64,000 bases of DNA from contig NZ_JACVFB010000004.1 in assembly GCF_014529945.1 (NCBI RefSeq), forward strand, positions 372,001 through 436,000, written 5' to 3'. This document shows positions 26,665 through 35,943 of this stretch, piece by piece (the stretch's first letter is position 1; each line of letters begins with the position of its first letter). Origin of the DNA: Chitinophaga varians. GTDB taxonomy: Bacteria; Bacteroidota; Bacteroidia; Chitinophagales; Chitinophagaceae. The translations under genes and the position numbers were made by a program. The notes below the pieces were generated by a model. It had not been told where the DNA came from and did not search any database. It saw only the letters and a list, made by a program, of their open reading frames with translations.

Positions 26665-28100
26665 CCAGCTGGAACTACCTCCTGTTAGTCGCCGGCCTCA
26701 CAGCTGCCGGGTGGCTGATCACAAGAGAGATACGCCGTCCGAAGAAAGACCGGCTTATCGGACGTATCATCGCTACCGTTATAGCCGTGGCGGGTATCGT
26801 GTTGGCCGGCTGGCCGTTGTACGTTACCCGTGAAGGGACAGCGCCGAAGCAGGTAGTGCAATCCGATGCTCCGGCTATAGGCATCGTTGCCTGCGACTGG
26901 GCCCGCAGCCTGACCGCCGGCAGCGAATGGACCGTACAGGGAGCATATCATAATCGTACAAACAAACCGGTCACCTTACGGCTGGCTGGTTTTGACACCA
27001 CGCTGGACTCAGTGGTGATAGCGCCTCAGCAAGACTCCTCTTTTTCCCTCAAAGCATGGCCCTTGCATCAGGGCAGGGCCGTTTACCGGATTACCGCCAT
27101 GGGAGGCAGGGACACGCTGGAACAACAGCCGTTACCGTTGGAAGTGAAGCCCGCCACGCCGCTGGCGGTGCTTTTCCTGGCACAGTCGCCGGACTTTGAC
27201 AACCGCTTTCTGGCCGATTGGCTGGTGCAACAGGGTAATGCGGTGGCGATGCGCACACTGGCAGCGAAAAATAAGTACCTGCTGCGTTTCTCCAACTTCC
27301 CGGAGCAATCATTGGATGTGCTGACGCCAGCGCTGCTGGCCAAATTCGACGTGGTGATCGCGCAGAGCGGGGCTGTCGACAAAAATACCCGTGCCCGGCT
27401 CGAAGAGGCCGGTATTGGACTGGTATTAAAAGCTGACAGCGCCGGCACGCAGCCGCGTCCTTTGTCACTGCGGCTCCGCTCCGGGCAACGGTTGCCCGCC
27501 TTGTCCACAGATCCGGGACAGGCATTGCCGGCAGGCAACAGTCAGCTGCCGCTGGTAACAGACAGCCTGCATCGGGCTTATGTGACGGTAACGCTCGCAG
27601 GCTCAGGCAAACTGGTGCGTACGCATTTGCTCAACACTTACAGCTGGCAACTGGAAGGGCAGTCGGTCGCTTACGGACAGTACTGGTCGGCTATTCTCGA
27701 AGCCGCCGCCCGGAAAAAAGCCGCTGCGGAAAAAGTATTGTTTTCTCCCGCCATCGCCCGTGTGTACCAGCCGTTGGACATACAGCTGGAAACTACCGCC
27801 ACGCCGGCGTTACAGGCCGGTGGTATTACCCTGCCGCTGGCACAGCACCCCTGGCTGCCTTATCGTTATACCGGTACCTGGTGGCCCGTGAAACCAGGCT
27901 GGCAGCAAATCGTTACCGGCACGGGAACAACATGGAAGTATATTTTTCAGGAAGATGACTGGAAAAATCTGCCCGTCATGGAACAACCAACAGTGGCGCC
28001 CGCATCCCGCGAAATAACCCTGGTACGGCTGTCACCCGTTTGGTGGCTGCTCCCGTTGTTCTTCGCCCTCATCTTTTTATGGTGGGAAAAGAAAATGTGA
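26661..28100 (+). CDS. Membrane protein of the MoxR cluster, extracytoplasmic middle domain
   Basis: 479 residues with two N-terminal helices (about 4-20 and 34-53), a long periplasmic domain, and one C-terminal helix ('PVWWLLPLFFALIFLWW') before a short basic tail. The middle part contains an α/β stretch 'TPLAVLFLAQSPDFDNRFLADWLVQQGNAVAMRT' (quoted in pieces: 'LFLAQSPDFDNRFLADW'), similar to the glutamine-amidotransferase-like regions of BatA-type proteins. Its ATG overlaps the previous stop as ATGA, so it is translationally coupled. No catalytic motif is visible. It is the last gene before the tldD-tldE pairs. Confidence 0.75.
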   Translation: MTSWNYLLLVAGLTAAGWLITREIRRPKKDRLIGRIIATVIAVAGIVLAGWPLYVTREGTAPKQVVQSDAPAIGIVACDWARSLTAGSEWTVQGAYHNRTNKPVTLRLAGFDTTLDSVVIAPQQDSSFSLKAWPLHQGRAVYRITAMGGRDTLEQQPLPLEVKPATPLAVLFLAQSPDFDNRFLADWLVQQGNAVAMRTLAAKNKYLLRFSNFPEQSLDVLTPALLAKFDVVIAQSGAVDKNTRARLEEAGIGLVLKADSAGTQPRPLSLRLRSGQRLPALSTDPGQALPAGNSQLPLVTDSLHRAYVTVTLAGSGKLVRTHLLNTYSWQLEGQSVAYGQYWSAILEAAARKKAAAEKVLFSPAIARVYQPLDIQLETTATPALQAGGITLPLAQHPWLPYRYTGTWWPVKPGWQQIVTGTGTTWKYIFQEDDWKNLPVMEQPTVAPASREITLVRLSPVWWLLPLFFALIFLWWEKKM

Positions 28101-28252
28101 CGAATGGCTAAAAAAAGTAAGAAAAAAAAATTAGCTTAGGATTCAATAAGGGTTACAAGGTTTTATGCTCATGAGAATTGCATCACCATGCTGCGAATGG
28201 TGCGTGGAATCAGGATACCCACTGTCAACTAAAATCTAAACTAAACCAAACC

Positions 28253-28258
28253 GGAGGA
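28253..28258 (+). promoter_or_regulatory. Strong Shine-Dalgarno ahead of a TTG start
   Basis: GGAGGA lies seven bases upstream of the TTG at 28266. Such strong Shine-Dalgarno sequences are unusual in Bacteroidota, and this one settles the TTG as the start of tldD copy 1. Confidence 0.65.
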
Positions 28259-28265
28259 CTTTCAT

Positions 28266-29903
28266 TTGAAACGTAAAGATTTTATCCAGCTGTCCGCTAT
28301 GGGGCTGGGAGCACTTGTCCTGCCGAACTTTTCCGCTTTCGGCACACCCGTCGACCCATCACGTTTTCTGAATGATGGCCTGGACGTAAAAATCAAGAAA
28401 CAACTGGCAGATGTGGCGCTTAACACCGCCCGTAGCAAAGGAGCCACCTATGCGGACGTACGTATCGGCAGGTATCTCAACCAGTTTGTCGTAACCCGCG
28501 AAGCCCGCGTGCAGAACATCGCCAACGCGGAATCCTTTGGCGTAGGCATCCGCGTGATCGCCAACGGCTGCTGGGGATTTGCTGCTACGAATGTGGTCAC
28601 CAAAGAAGCGATCGCTAAAGCTGCGGAAAGAGCGGTGGCCGTGGCGAAAGCTAATTCCCGCGTGACGACCACACCGGTACAGCTGGCCCCGCAAAAAGGC
28701 TACGGCGAAGTATCATGGAAAACGCCCATCGTACAAAATGCCTTCACCATTCCGGTGAAAGATAAAGTGGACCTGCTCCTGAATGTGAACAGTATCGCCA
28801 TGACAGGCGGCGCCAACTTCGTCAATTCCGCCATCCTGGCCATCAATGAACAGAAATATTTCGCCTCTACAGATGGCTCTTATATCGATCAGGATATCCA
28901 TCGCCTGTTCCCCACTTTCACCGTCACTAAGATAGACCGCGGCAGTGGTAAATTCGAAACCCGTAAATCACTCAGCTCTCCGGTAGGCATGGGATATGAA
29001 TACCTCACGCCTACGGCAGATAATAAAGTCGGCGGTATCGTGACCCGTTACAAAGACCGGTACGATATGCTGGAAGATGTAAAAAATGCGACCGCAGATG
29101 TTGACCAGAAGCTGAAGGCCAAATCAGTAGAGCCAGGCAAATATGATCTGGTGCTCGATCCTTCCCACTTATGGCTCACCATCCACGAATCAGTGGCGCA
29201 CCCTACGGAACTGGACCGCGTACTGGGCTACGAAGCCAACTATGCCGGTACCAGCTTCCTGACGCTCGACAAATGGAAGTCACGCAACTTCCAGTTTGGC
29301 AGCAAACTGGTCAACGTAGTGGCAGATAAATTACAGCCCGGTTCCCTCGGCGCCGTAGGCTACGATGATGAAGGCGTGCAATGCGGTAAGTGGGACCTGA
29401 TCAAAGACGGCGTGCTGGTCAACTATCAGGCTATCCGTGATCAGGCGCACATCATCGGCCTCGATCACTCGCAGGGATGCTGCTACGCGCAAAGCTGGTC
29501 TGATGTGCAGTTTCAGCGTATGCCCAACGTATCGCTGCAACCCGGCAAAGAAAAACTCAGCGTGGACGATCTGATCAAAAACGTGGAAAAAGGCATTTAC
29601 ATCATCGGCGATGGCTCCTTCTCTATTGATCAGCAACGGTATAATTTCCAGTTCGGAGGACAGACATTCTACGAAATCAAAAACGGAAAAATTGCCGGTA
29701 TGCTGAAAGATGTGGCCTATCAGGCCAACACACAGGAGTTCTGGAACAGCTGCACGGCCATCGCGGACAAGAGCGACTACCGCCTCGGCGGCGCTTTCAA
29801 TGATGGCAAGGGACAGCCCGGCCAGTCCAATGCCGTGTCCCATGGCAGCTCCACTACCCGTTTTAATGGTGTAAATGTTATTAACACAGCAAGAAAAATC
29901 TGA
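28266..29903 (+). CDS. tldD: Exported TldD-type metallopeptidase, copy 1
   Basis: Zinc metallopeptidase subunit of the TldD/PmbA family. The HExxxH motif is HESVAH at residues 307-312, inside the conserved 'LWLTIHESVAHPTELDR'; a Cys in 'GCCYAQSWSDV' corresponds to the region of the third ligand. Unlike E. coli TldD, the N-terminus has an export signal: MKRKDFIQLSAMGLGALVLP has the layout of a Tat signal with a degenerate twin-arginine (KRKDF). The TTG start is fixed by GGAGGA. 545 residues, longer than cytoplasmic TldD by the signal. It lies 10 bases before its partner gene. In E. coli TldD/E degrade unfolded peptides and mature microcin B17; the substrate here is unknown. Confidence 0.92.
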   Translation: MKRKDFIQLSAMGLGALVLPNFSAFGTPVDPSRFLNDGLDVKIKKQLADVALNTARSKGATYADVRIGRYLNQFVVTREARVQNIANAESFGVGIRVIANGCWGFAATNVVTKEAIAKAAERAVAVAKANSRVTTTPVQLAPQKGYGEVSWKTPIVQNAFTIPVKDKVDLLLNVNSIAMTGGANFVNSAILAINEQKYFASTDGSYIDQDIHRLFPTFTVTKIDRGSGKFETRKSLSSPVGMGYEYLTPTADNKVGGIVTRYKDRYDMLEDVKNATADVDQKLKAKSVEPGKYDLVLDPSHLWLTIHESVAHPTELDRVLGYEANYAGTSFLTLDKWKSRNFQFGSKLVNVVADKLQPGSLGAVGYDDEGVQCGKWDLIKDGVLVNYQAIRDQAHIIGLDHSQGCCYAQSWSDVQFQRMPNVSLQPGKEKLSVDDLIKNVEKGIYIIGDGSFSIDQQRYNFQFGGQTFYEIKNGKIAGMLKDVAYQANTQEFWNSCTAIADKSDYRLGGAFNDGKGQPGQSNAVSHGSSTTRFNGVNVINTARKI

Positions 29904-29913
29904 TCTAACGCAC

Positions 29914-31248
29914 ATGGCTATATTAAAAAAAGAAGAAGCAAAAGCATTACTGCAAAAAGTGATCGCTCACTCCAAAGCAGATGAATGCGAAGTGTCGCTC
30001 CGCGGCGAAGAAGGCGGCAATATCCGCTATGCGCGTAATGCCATTTCTACCGCAGGAGATATCGACAATACCACCCTGTCCGTAACGTCTTACTTTGGTA
30101 AGCGCTCCGGTACCGCCACCATCAACGAATTCAACGATGCCGCCCTCGAAAGGGTAGTACAGCGCGCAGAAGAGCTGGCGCGCCTCGCACCGGAGAACCC
30201 GGAATATATGCCGCTGCGCGGTCCGGCAGATTTTAAGGACTCCAAAACCTACGTGCCGGCTACAGCAGCCATCACCCCCGACACCCGTGCAGACGCGGTA
30301 GCTAAGAGCATACAGGTGGCAAAAGAAGCGCAACTGGAAGCTGCCGGTTTTATTGAGAACACCACCAGCTTCTCGGCCATACTCAACTCCAAAGGACTGT
30401 TCGCCTACGATACAGATACCAACGTGGTGTTTACCATCACTACCCGCAACAGTGCCGGTACCGGCTCTGGTTTCGCGGCACGTGGGTATAACGATATCAG
30501 CCGCCTGGATACGCTCTCCGCTACCAAAACAGCGGCAGCCAAAGCCAACAGCTCCGCCGGCGCCAAAGCGATAGAGCCAGGTAAATACACGGTGATACTG
30601 GAGCCGGTGGCCGCTACCTATATGCTGGAAAATATGTTCCGCGGCCTCGATGCCCGTAACGCGGACGAAGGTCGAAGCTTCATGAGCAAACCCGGTGGCG
30701 GCAACCGTATCGGGGAACAACTCATGGATGATAAGGTAACGATCTACTCCGATCCCTTCCATCCCGATCTGCCTGCCTCTACCTGGAACCGCGATGGTTT
30801 CCCCCTGGAAAAAACAGCCTGGATAGACAAGGGCGTGGTGAAGAACCTCGTATATTCCCAGTACTGGGCCAAAAATAAAGGGGTGCAACCAGTACCGCAG
30901 CCATCCAATATCATTATGGAAGGCGGCAATGCTTCACTCGAAGAGCTGATCAAAAGCACGGAGAAAGGGATCCTGGTGTCCCGCCTCTGGTACATCCGCC
31001 TGGTAGATGCGCAGACATTGTTGTTGACAGGACTTACCCGCGACGGGACTTTCTACATCGAAAACGGTGAGGTCAAATACCCGATCAAAAACCTCCGTTT
31101 TAATGAAAGCCCCGTAATCATGCTCAATAACGTGGAAGCACTCGGGAAAACGGAAAGAAGCATCAGTATTGAGTCTTACCGGAGTTACCTGATTCCGCCG
31201 ATGAAGATCAGGGACTTCACCTTTACGTCGCTTTCCGACGCTATCTAA
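29914..31248 (+). CDS. tldE: TldE/PmbA-type partner subunit, copy 1
   Basis: Non-catalytic partner of TldD: the family fold is seen in 'DECEVSLRGEEGGNIRYARN', 'GTATINEFNDAALERVV', 'PGKYTVILEPVAATYMLENM' and the C-terminal 'PPMKIRDFTFTSLSDAI'. There is no HExxxH motif, as in all TldE/PmbA proteins, so activity needs the adjacent TldD. ATG 29914 begins the conserved region; the upstream frame from 29875 overlaps the tldD stop. No signal peptide is evident, in contrast with its TldD partner, an odd pairing for an exported complex. 444 residues. Confidence 0.9.
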   Translation: MAILKKEEAKALLQKVIAHSKADECEVSLRGEEGGNIRYARNAISTAGDIDNTTLSVTSYFGKRSGTATINEFNDAALERVVQRAEELARLAPENPEYMPLRGPADFKDSKTYVPATAAITPDTRADAVAKSIQVAKEAQLEAAGFIENTTSFSAILNSKGLFAYDTDTNVVFTITTRNSAGTGSGFAARGYNDISRLDTLSATKTAAAKANSSAGAKAIEPGKYTVILEPVAATYMLENMFRGLDARNADEGRSFMSKPGGGNRIGEQLMDDKVTIYSDPFHPDLPASTWNRDGFPLEKTAWIDKGVVKNLVYSQYWAKNKGVQPVPQPSNIIMEGGNASLEELIKSTEKGILVSRLWYIRLVDAQTLLLTGLTRDGTFYIENGEVKYPIKNLRFNESPVIMLNNVEALGKTERSISIESYRSYLIPPMKIRDFTFTSLSDAI

Positions 31249-31458
31249 AAGATTATCTTGATTGAATTGATGGATGTTTTGTTCGCTGTAACTTGTTATC
31301 TTTAAAAATAATGAAGACAGCCAACGGGACATCCATTTTTTTTCGATAACACATCACCCAAATTCTTAACGCCAAATACGCTCCCATGTAACAACGCTCA
31401 ACACAACGTACTAATCCCTTATTGCTAACATTCAGATCACTCCTTTAATCCTGCTATA

Positions 31459-33093
31459 ATGAAAAGAAGAGAATTTCTCCATTACACAGGCCTCGGACTG
31501 GGCGCAGGGCTGCTGTCCCAGATCCCGATCATCGGAAAAGCGGTTCCGCTGGAAGCTCCCTGGTACACCATCGACGTGGCGAAGAAAAAAGAGCTCGCCG
31601 ATGTGGCCCTCAATGCTGCCCGCAGTAAAGGCGCTACCTACACCGATGTACGCATAGGCCGTTATCTCAACCAGTTTATCATCACCCGGGAAGACAAAGT
31701 GGAAAATGTGGTCAACACAGAATCCTATGGCATCGGTATCCGTGTGCTGGCCAATGGCAGCTGGGGCTTTGCCTCTACTGACCAGATGGACAAAGACAGC
31801 ATCGCCCGCGCTGCCGCCACGGCGGTGGCTATCGCCAAAGAAAATGCCCGCCTGCTGACCACTCCCGTTCAACTGGCCCCGCAAAAAGGTTATGGCGAAG
31901 TAAGCTGGAAAACCCCCATCGAAAAAAATGCGTTCGATGTGCCGGTGAAAGAAAAAGCAGACCTGCTCCTGTCTGTCAGCGATGCGGCCATGAAAGGCGG
32001 CGCTGATTATGTAGGCTCTTTTATGTTCCTCGTAAATGAACAGAAATACTTCGCTTCTTCCGACGGGTCTTACATAGACCAGGATGTACACCGCATCTGG
32101 CCTACGTTCCAGATCACCAAAATCGATAAGGCCACCGGTAAGTTTGAAACACGCAACGCCCTCAGCTCCCCCCGCGGCATGGGCTATGAATACCTGATTC
32201 CCCGTGAATCAGATAAAATAAGAGGCGTAACAACGTTATACCGTGACCGTTATGATATGCTCGAAGATGCCCGCCAGGCAGGTACGCAGGTAGGAGAGAA
32301 GCTGAAAGCGAAATCGGTAGAACCCGGAAAGTATGACCTGGTACTCGATCCTTCTCACCTGTGGCTTACCATTCACGAATCGGTAGGACACCCGACAGAA
32401 CTGGACCGCGTACTGGGCTATGAGGCCAACTTTGCCGGTACCAGCTTCCTGACGCTCGACAAATGGGAAACCAAAAAATTCCAGTTCGGCAGCCCGCTCG
32501 TCAACATTGTGGCAGATAAAACACAACCCGGCTCCCTCGGCGCCGTAGGATATGATGATGAAGGCGTGGCCACCCAGAAATGGGACCTGATTAAAAACGG
32601 GGTGCTGGTCAACTATCAGGCCATCCGTGATCAGGCGCATATCATCGGCCTTAAACAATCACAGGGTTGCTGTTATTCCCAAAGCTGGTCAGACGTGCAG
32701 TTCCAGCGTATGGCCAACGTATCGCTGCAACCCGGCACCGCTCCGCTTACACCGGCAGAACTGATCAAAAATGTGGAAAGAGGCATCTTCATCGCAGGCG
32801 ACGGCTCTTTCTCCATCGACCAGCAACGCTATAACTTCCAGTTCGGCGGCCAGCTCTTCTACGAGATCAAAAACGGTCAGATCGTAGGCATGCTCAAAGA
32901 TGTGGCTTACCAAAGTAACACACAGGAATTCTGGAACTCCTGTAAAGCCATCGCCGATAAGAGCGACTACCGCCTCGGTGGTTCCTTCTTCGACGGAAAA
33001 GGCCAGCCTTCACAGGTGAGCGCCGTATCCCACGGCTCAGCGACTGCCCGCTTCAATGGCGTAAACGTTATTAATACAGCTAGAAAAATTTAA
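31459..33093 (+). CDS. tldD: Exported TldD-type metallopeptidase, copy 2
   Basis: A close paralogue of the gene at 28266 over its full length, with the HExxxH motif HESVGH at residues 306-311. It has a canonical twin-arginine signal: MKRREFLHYTGLGLGAGLL (RR-x-F-L). The conserved blocks 'YTDVRIGRYLNQF', 'PGKYDLVLDPSHLW' and 'GCCYSQSWSDVQFQR' are preserved. 544 residues. It is 210 bases downstream of copy 1 of tldE and three bases before its own tldE, so this is a tandem duplication of the pair. Divergence from copy 1 is clear at both ends, so the duplication is not recent. Confidence 0.92.
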   Translation: MKRREFLHYTGLGLGAGLLSQIPIIGKAVPLEAPWYTIDVAKKKELADVALNAARSKGATYTDVRIGRYLNQFIITREDKVENVVNTESYGIGIRVLANGSWGFASTDQMDKDSIARAAATAVAIAKENARLLTTPVQLAPQKGYGEVSWKTPIEKNAFDVPVKEKADLLLSVSDAAMKGGADYVGSFMFLVNEQKYFASSDGSYIDQDVHRIWPTFQITKIDKATGKFETRNALSSPRGMGYEYLIPRESDKIRGVTTLYRDRYDMLEDARQAGTQVGEKLKAKSVEPGKYDLVLDPSHLWLTIHESVGHPTELDRVLGYEANFAGTSFLTLDKWETKKFQFGSPLVNIVADKTQPGSLGAVGYDDEGVATQKWDLIKNGVLVNYQAIRDQAHIIGLKQSQGCCYSQSWSDVQFQRMANVSLQPGTAPLTPAELIKNVERGIFIAGDGSFSIDQQRYNFQFGGQLFYEIKNGQIVGMLKDVAYQSNTQEFWNSCKAIADKSDYRLGGSFFDGKGQPSQVSAVSHGSATARFNGVNVINTARKI

Positions 33094-33096
33094 TAT

Positions 33097-34434
33097 ATGC
33101 CGATACTCACTAAAGAAGCAGCACAGGCATTATTGAAAAAAGTGCTTGCCTATTCCAAAGCAGACGAGTGCGAGGTCACCCTTTTTGGTGGCGACTCCGG
33201 CAATGTGCGTTATGCCCGTAACGAAGTATCCACCAGCGGCGCCAACAGCAGAAACATGCTGGTCGTTAATTCCGCTTTTGGAAAGAAACTGGGCACTGCC
33301 ACCATCAATGAATTTGATGACGCCTCCCTCGAAAAAGTAGTCAGAAGGGCAGAAGAACTGGCCCGCCTGGCGCCGGAGAATCCCGAATATATGCCCATCC
33401 TGGGGCCCCAACAATTTGTGGAGCCCTCTGCCCAGTACAACGAGAATACAGCAGCAGTGGACCCGGCCTATCGGGCAGACGCGGTGGCGAAAAGCCTCGC
33501 TATCACCAAACAAAATAAACTGGTGGCAGCAGGTTACCTGGAAAACAATGTCGCTTTTTCCGCTATCATGAATTCCAAAGGCCTTTTCGCCTATAACAGT
33601 TCAACGAATATTAATTTCAGCATTACTGTCCGCTCAGAAGATGGTACCGGCTCCGGTTATGCATCCAAATCATACAACGATGTCCGGAAACTGGATGCCG
33701 GCAAAGAAACCAGCATCGCGGCACAGAAAGCCAGCGGCTCCAGAGGCGCCAAAGCCATTGAGCCGGGCAAATACACCGTGATCCTCGAACCGGCAGCTTC
33801 CATCGTACTGATCGAACAGCTCATCGGCAATATGGATGCCCGTAGCGCAGAAGAGGGCAGGAGCTTCCTCAGCAAAGCCGGTGGTAAAACCAAGCTGGGC
33901 GACAAACTCATGGACGACCAGGTGACCATCTATTCCGATCCCTGGCATCCTGATATGCCAACCGCCTACTGGAACAACGATGGCAGGCCTCAGGAGAAAA
34001 CTACCTGGATCGATAAAGGTGTGGTGAAAAATATGTACTACTCCCGCTATTGGGCCCAGAAAGACAATGTAAAGGCCATTCCTTCTCCCGATGCATTTAT
34101 CATGGAAGGCGGCACCGCTTCTCTGGAAGAGCTGATTAAAAGCACGGAGAAAGGTATCCTGGTAACCCGCCTGTGGTACATCCGCCCGGTAGATCCACAA
34201 ACACTGTTGTTTACAGGGCTTACCCGCGACGGAACTTTCTACATCGAAAATGGGGTGATCAAACATCCGGTGAAAAACTTCCGCTTCAACGAAAGTCCGG
34301 TGATCATGCTCAATAACGTAGAAGCATTGGGCAGACCGGAAAGGGCTGTCAGCGGAGAAAGCAACCAGAGTGCCATCCTCCCGCCGATGAAACTGCGTGA
34401 CTTCACCTTTACCTCTTTATCAGATGCTATCTAG
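33097..34434 (+). CDS. tldE: TldE/PmbA-type partner subunit, copy 2
   Basis: Partner subunit of the second TldD. It shares most of its length with copy 1 ('ADECEVTLFGGDSGNVRYARN', 'GTATINEFDDASLEKVV', 'PGKYTVILEPAASIVLIEQL', 'KLRDFTFTSLSDAI'). No HExxxH motif and no signal peptide are seen. 445 residues; it starts three bases after the tldD stop. The left arm of an inverted repeat begins four bases after the stop codon. Confidence 0.92.
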   Translation: MPILTKEAAQALLKKVLAYSKADECEVTLFGGDSGNVRYARNEVSTSGANSRNMLVVNSAFGKKLGTATINEFDDASLEKVVRRAEELARLAPENPEYMPILGPQQFVEPSAQYNENTAAVDPAYRADAVAKSLAITKQNKLVAAGYLENNVAFSAIMNSKGLFAYNSSTNINFSITVRSEDGTGSGYASKSYNDVRKLDAGKETSIAAQKASGSRGAKAIEPGKYTVILEPAASIVLIEQLIGNMDARSAEEGRSFLSKAGGKTKLGDKLMDDQVTIYSDPWHPDMPTAYWNNDGRPQEKTTWIDKGVVKNMYYSRYWAQKDNVKAIPSPDAFIMEGGTASLEELIKSTEKGILVTRLWYIRPVDPQTLLFTGLTRDGTFYIENGVIKHPVKNFRFNESPVIMLNNVEALGRPERAVSGESNQSAILPPMKLRDFTFTSLSDAI

Positions 34435-34437
34435 AAT

Positions 34438-34562
34438 GACGAGTTAGGAATTAGGAGTTACGAATGACGAATTAAGGGCTTCTTTTTAGATCGGTTCATT
34501 AGTAGCCTTTCTATAAGGAAGCCCTTAATTCGTAATTCGTCATTCCTAGTTCGTCATTAATT
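34438..34562. repeat. Imperfect inverted repeat between convergent genes
   Basis: The left arm (34438-34482) and right arm (34518-34562) are complementary, centred on GAATTAAGGGCTTC/GAAGCCCTTAATTC, extending outward through TTACGAATGACGAATT-type blocks with mismatches. The T-run TCTTTTT after the left arm makes it a plausible terminator. The right arm contains the final codons and the TAG stop of the minus-strand gene ending at 34546. Confidence 0.85.
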
Positions 34563-34962
34563 CCTCGGTTTCTTTATGTCTGGGTTGATACCAGATATAA
34601 TAGTAAGCTAATAACAGCAGGCCAGACACAAACGGGATTAACGCCAGATGTTTGTAGGTAATCTCTCCCCATACTGACAGCATATCAAAGTGGAAGAACT
34701 CGCTGATCATCCAGTAGGAGTTGGCCGTTATCCATAAAGAAATAGCCACGTTGTGGCACAACTCCGACATAAACTGCCGTGTGCGCCAGGCAATCACAAT
34801 GGAGATGATCAGCGTGGGAAAGATCATGGCCACACCCAATGGTTTCCAGATCATACACCAGCTGATATCTTTTAATAACCAGAATACGATATGCAGGTTT
34901 TCCATTTTTCGGTAACTCAGCGGAATGCTGTATACCGGAGACTCTTTGGTGTCTTCGCTCAT
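34546..34962 (-). CDS. Small membrane protein with four predicted helices
   Basis: 138 residues from ATG 34962 (MSEDTKESPVYSIPLSYRK). An upstream in-frame region back to 35064 would cross the promoter and the divergent gene, so it was rejected. Hydrophobic segments lie at about 23-45, 50-65, 82-100 and 108-128 ('LALIPFVSGLLLLAYYYIWY'). It is not recognised. A -7 box lies 32 bases upstream. The last codons and the stop are encoded by the right arm of the inverted repeat, so the C-terminus 'EELMTN' may be foreign. Confidence 0.65.
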   Translation of the reverse strand: MSEDTKESPVYSIPLSYRKMENLHIVFWLLKDISWCMIWKPLGVAMIFPTLIISIVIAWRTRQFMSELCHNVAISLWITANSYWMISEFFHFDMLSVWGEITYKHLALIPFVSGLLLLAYYYIWYQPRHKETEELMTN

Positions 34963-34993
34963 GCTGTGTGTCAGATTTAAGTTGATATGACCG

Positions 34994-35001
34994 CAAAAAT
35001 A
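34994..35001 (-). promoter_or_regulatory. -7 promoter box of the small membrane protein gene
   Basis: On the minus strand, TATTTTTG (35001-34994) fits TAnnTTTG, 31 bases from the ATG at 34962. No clear -33 box. It supports the short start choice. Confidence 0.5.
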
Positions 35002-35062
35002 TAAAAACAGCTGCATAACAGGGCGAAATTTTGCATGAGAATAAATGTTTATATTCGCTGGC

Positions 35063-35881
35063 ATGAACGAATTTTACTGGTCATTCCGGAATACCCGCTT
35101 TCACGGCGTCAGCTGGATACCTGAGCACTTCAGCCGGGTGATGATCATCGTGCATGGTATCGGTGAAGAGGTAGGACGGTACGATCATGTGGCCCGTTTC
35201 TTTAACGGGGAAGGGTATGCGGTGCTGGGCATCGACCATTACGGTCATGGTAAGAGCGATGGTAAGCGGGGCGCTACGCCCGGCTTCGAATATATGTTCG
35301 ACTATGAAGCGGCTTTTCTGGCTTATGTCAAAGAGTTGTACCAGCAGCCCGTGGTGATGTACGGACATAGTATGGGCGGTGGCTTGCTCACCGGCTTCCT
35401 CTTACGCAGGGGCCCTGATATCATGGGGGCGGTTATTTCCGCACCGGCGTTGATTGTGGCCAGGCGTCCCGGCAGTTTCCTGCGTGGCCTGCTGCGGGTA
35501 CTGAACAGAATAGTGCCTAACCTGCGGTTAAATCAGGGGCTTGATATCACGAAAATATCCCACGATACGGAAGAAGTAGAGAAATTCCGTCACAACCCGC
35601 TCCGGCATGACAAAATGAGCGTGCGTCTTGCCAGTGATATGATCCACAACGGCCTGTGGTGCCTGGAGCATGCCCGGGCCCTGACAGTACCTGCCCTGCT
35701 GATTCATGGAGGAGAAGATGAATTTACCGCGGTAGATGGCTCCCGGCTCTTTGCAGAAAGAGCGCCGGCCAGTCTGTTGACCTATCGCGAGTGGCCCGGC
35801 GATTACCATGAGCTGCATAATGAAATAAACCGTCAGGAAGTGCTGCTTTTTGTAGCAGGATGGTTAAGTGCTTTACGCTAG
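35063..35881 (+). CDS. Alpha/beta hydrolase, monoacylglycerol-lipase-like
   Basis: Lysophospholipase/monoglyceride lipase-type hydrolase, cytoplasmic. The oxyanion/strand motif 'IIVHGIGEEVGRYDHVA' and 'GIDHYGHGKSDGKRG' are diagnostic. The nucleophile elbow is GHSMGG, with Ser at about residue 103; the acid is expected in 'HGGEDEF' and the His in 'GDYHELHNE'. 272 residues from ATG 35063. A -7-like TATATTCG (one mismatch) is five bases upstream of the ATG, so initiation may be near-leaderless. It is divergent from the small membrane protein gene. Confidence 0.9.
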   Translation: MNEFYWSFRNTRFHGVSWIPEHFSRVMIIVHGIGEEVGRYDHVARFFNGEGYAVLGIDHYGHGKSDGKRGATPGFEYMFDYEAAFLAYVKELYQQPVVMYGHSMGGGLLTGFLLRRGPDIMGAVISAPALIVARRPGSFLRGLLRVLNRIVPNLRLNQGLDITKISHDTEEVEKFRHNPLRHDKMSVRLASDMIHNGLWCLEHARALTVPALLIHGGEDEFTAVDGSRLFAERAPASLLTYREWPGDYHELHNEINRQEVLLFVAGWLSALR

Positions 35882-35943
35882 TGCAGATACTCTGCGTAGT
35901 AATCATTTACCTTCGTAACAACATCTCCTGAAAAGGAACCCCA

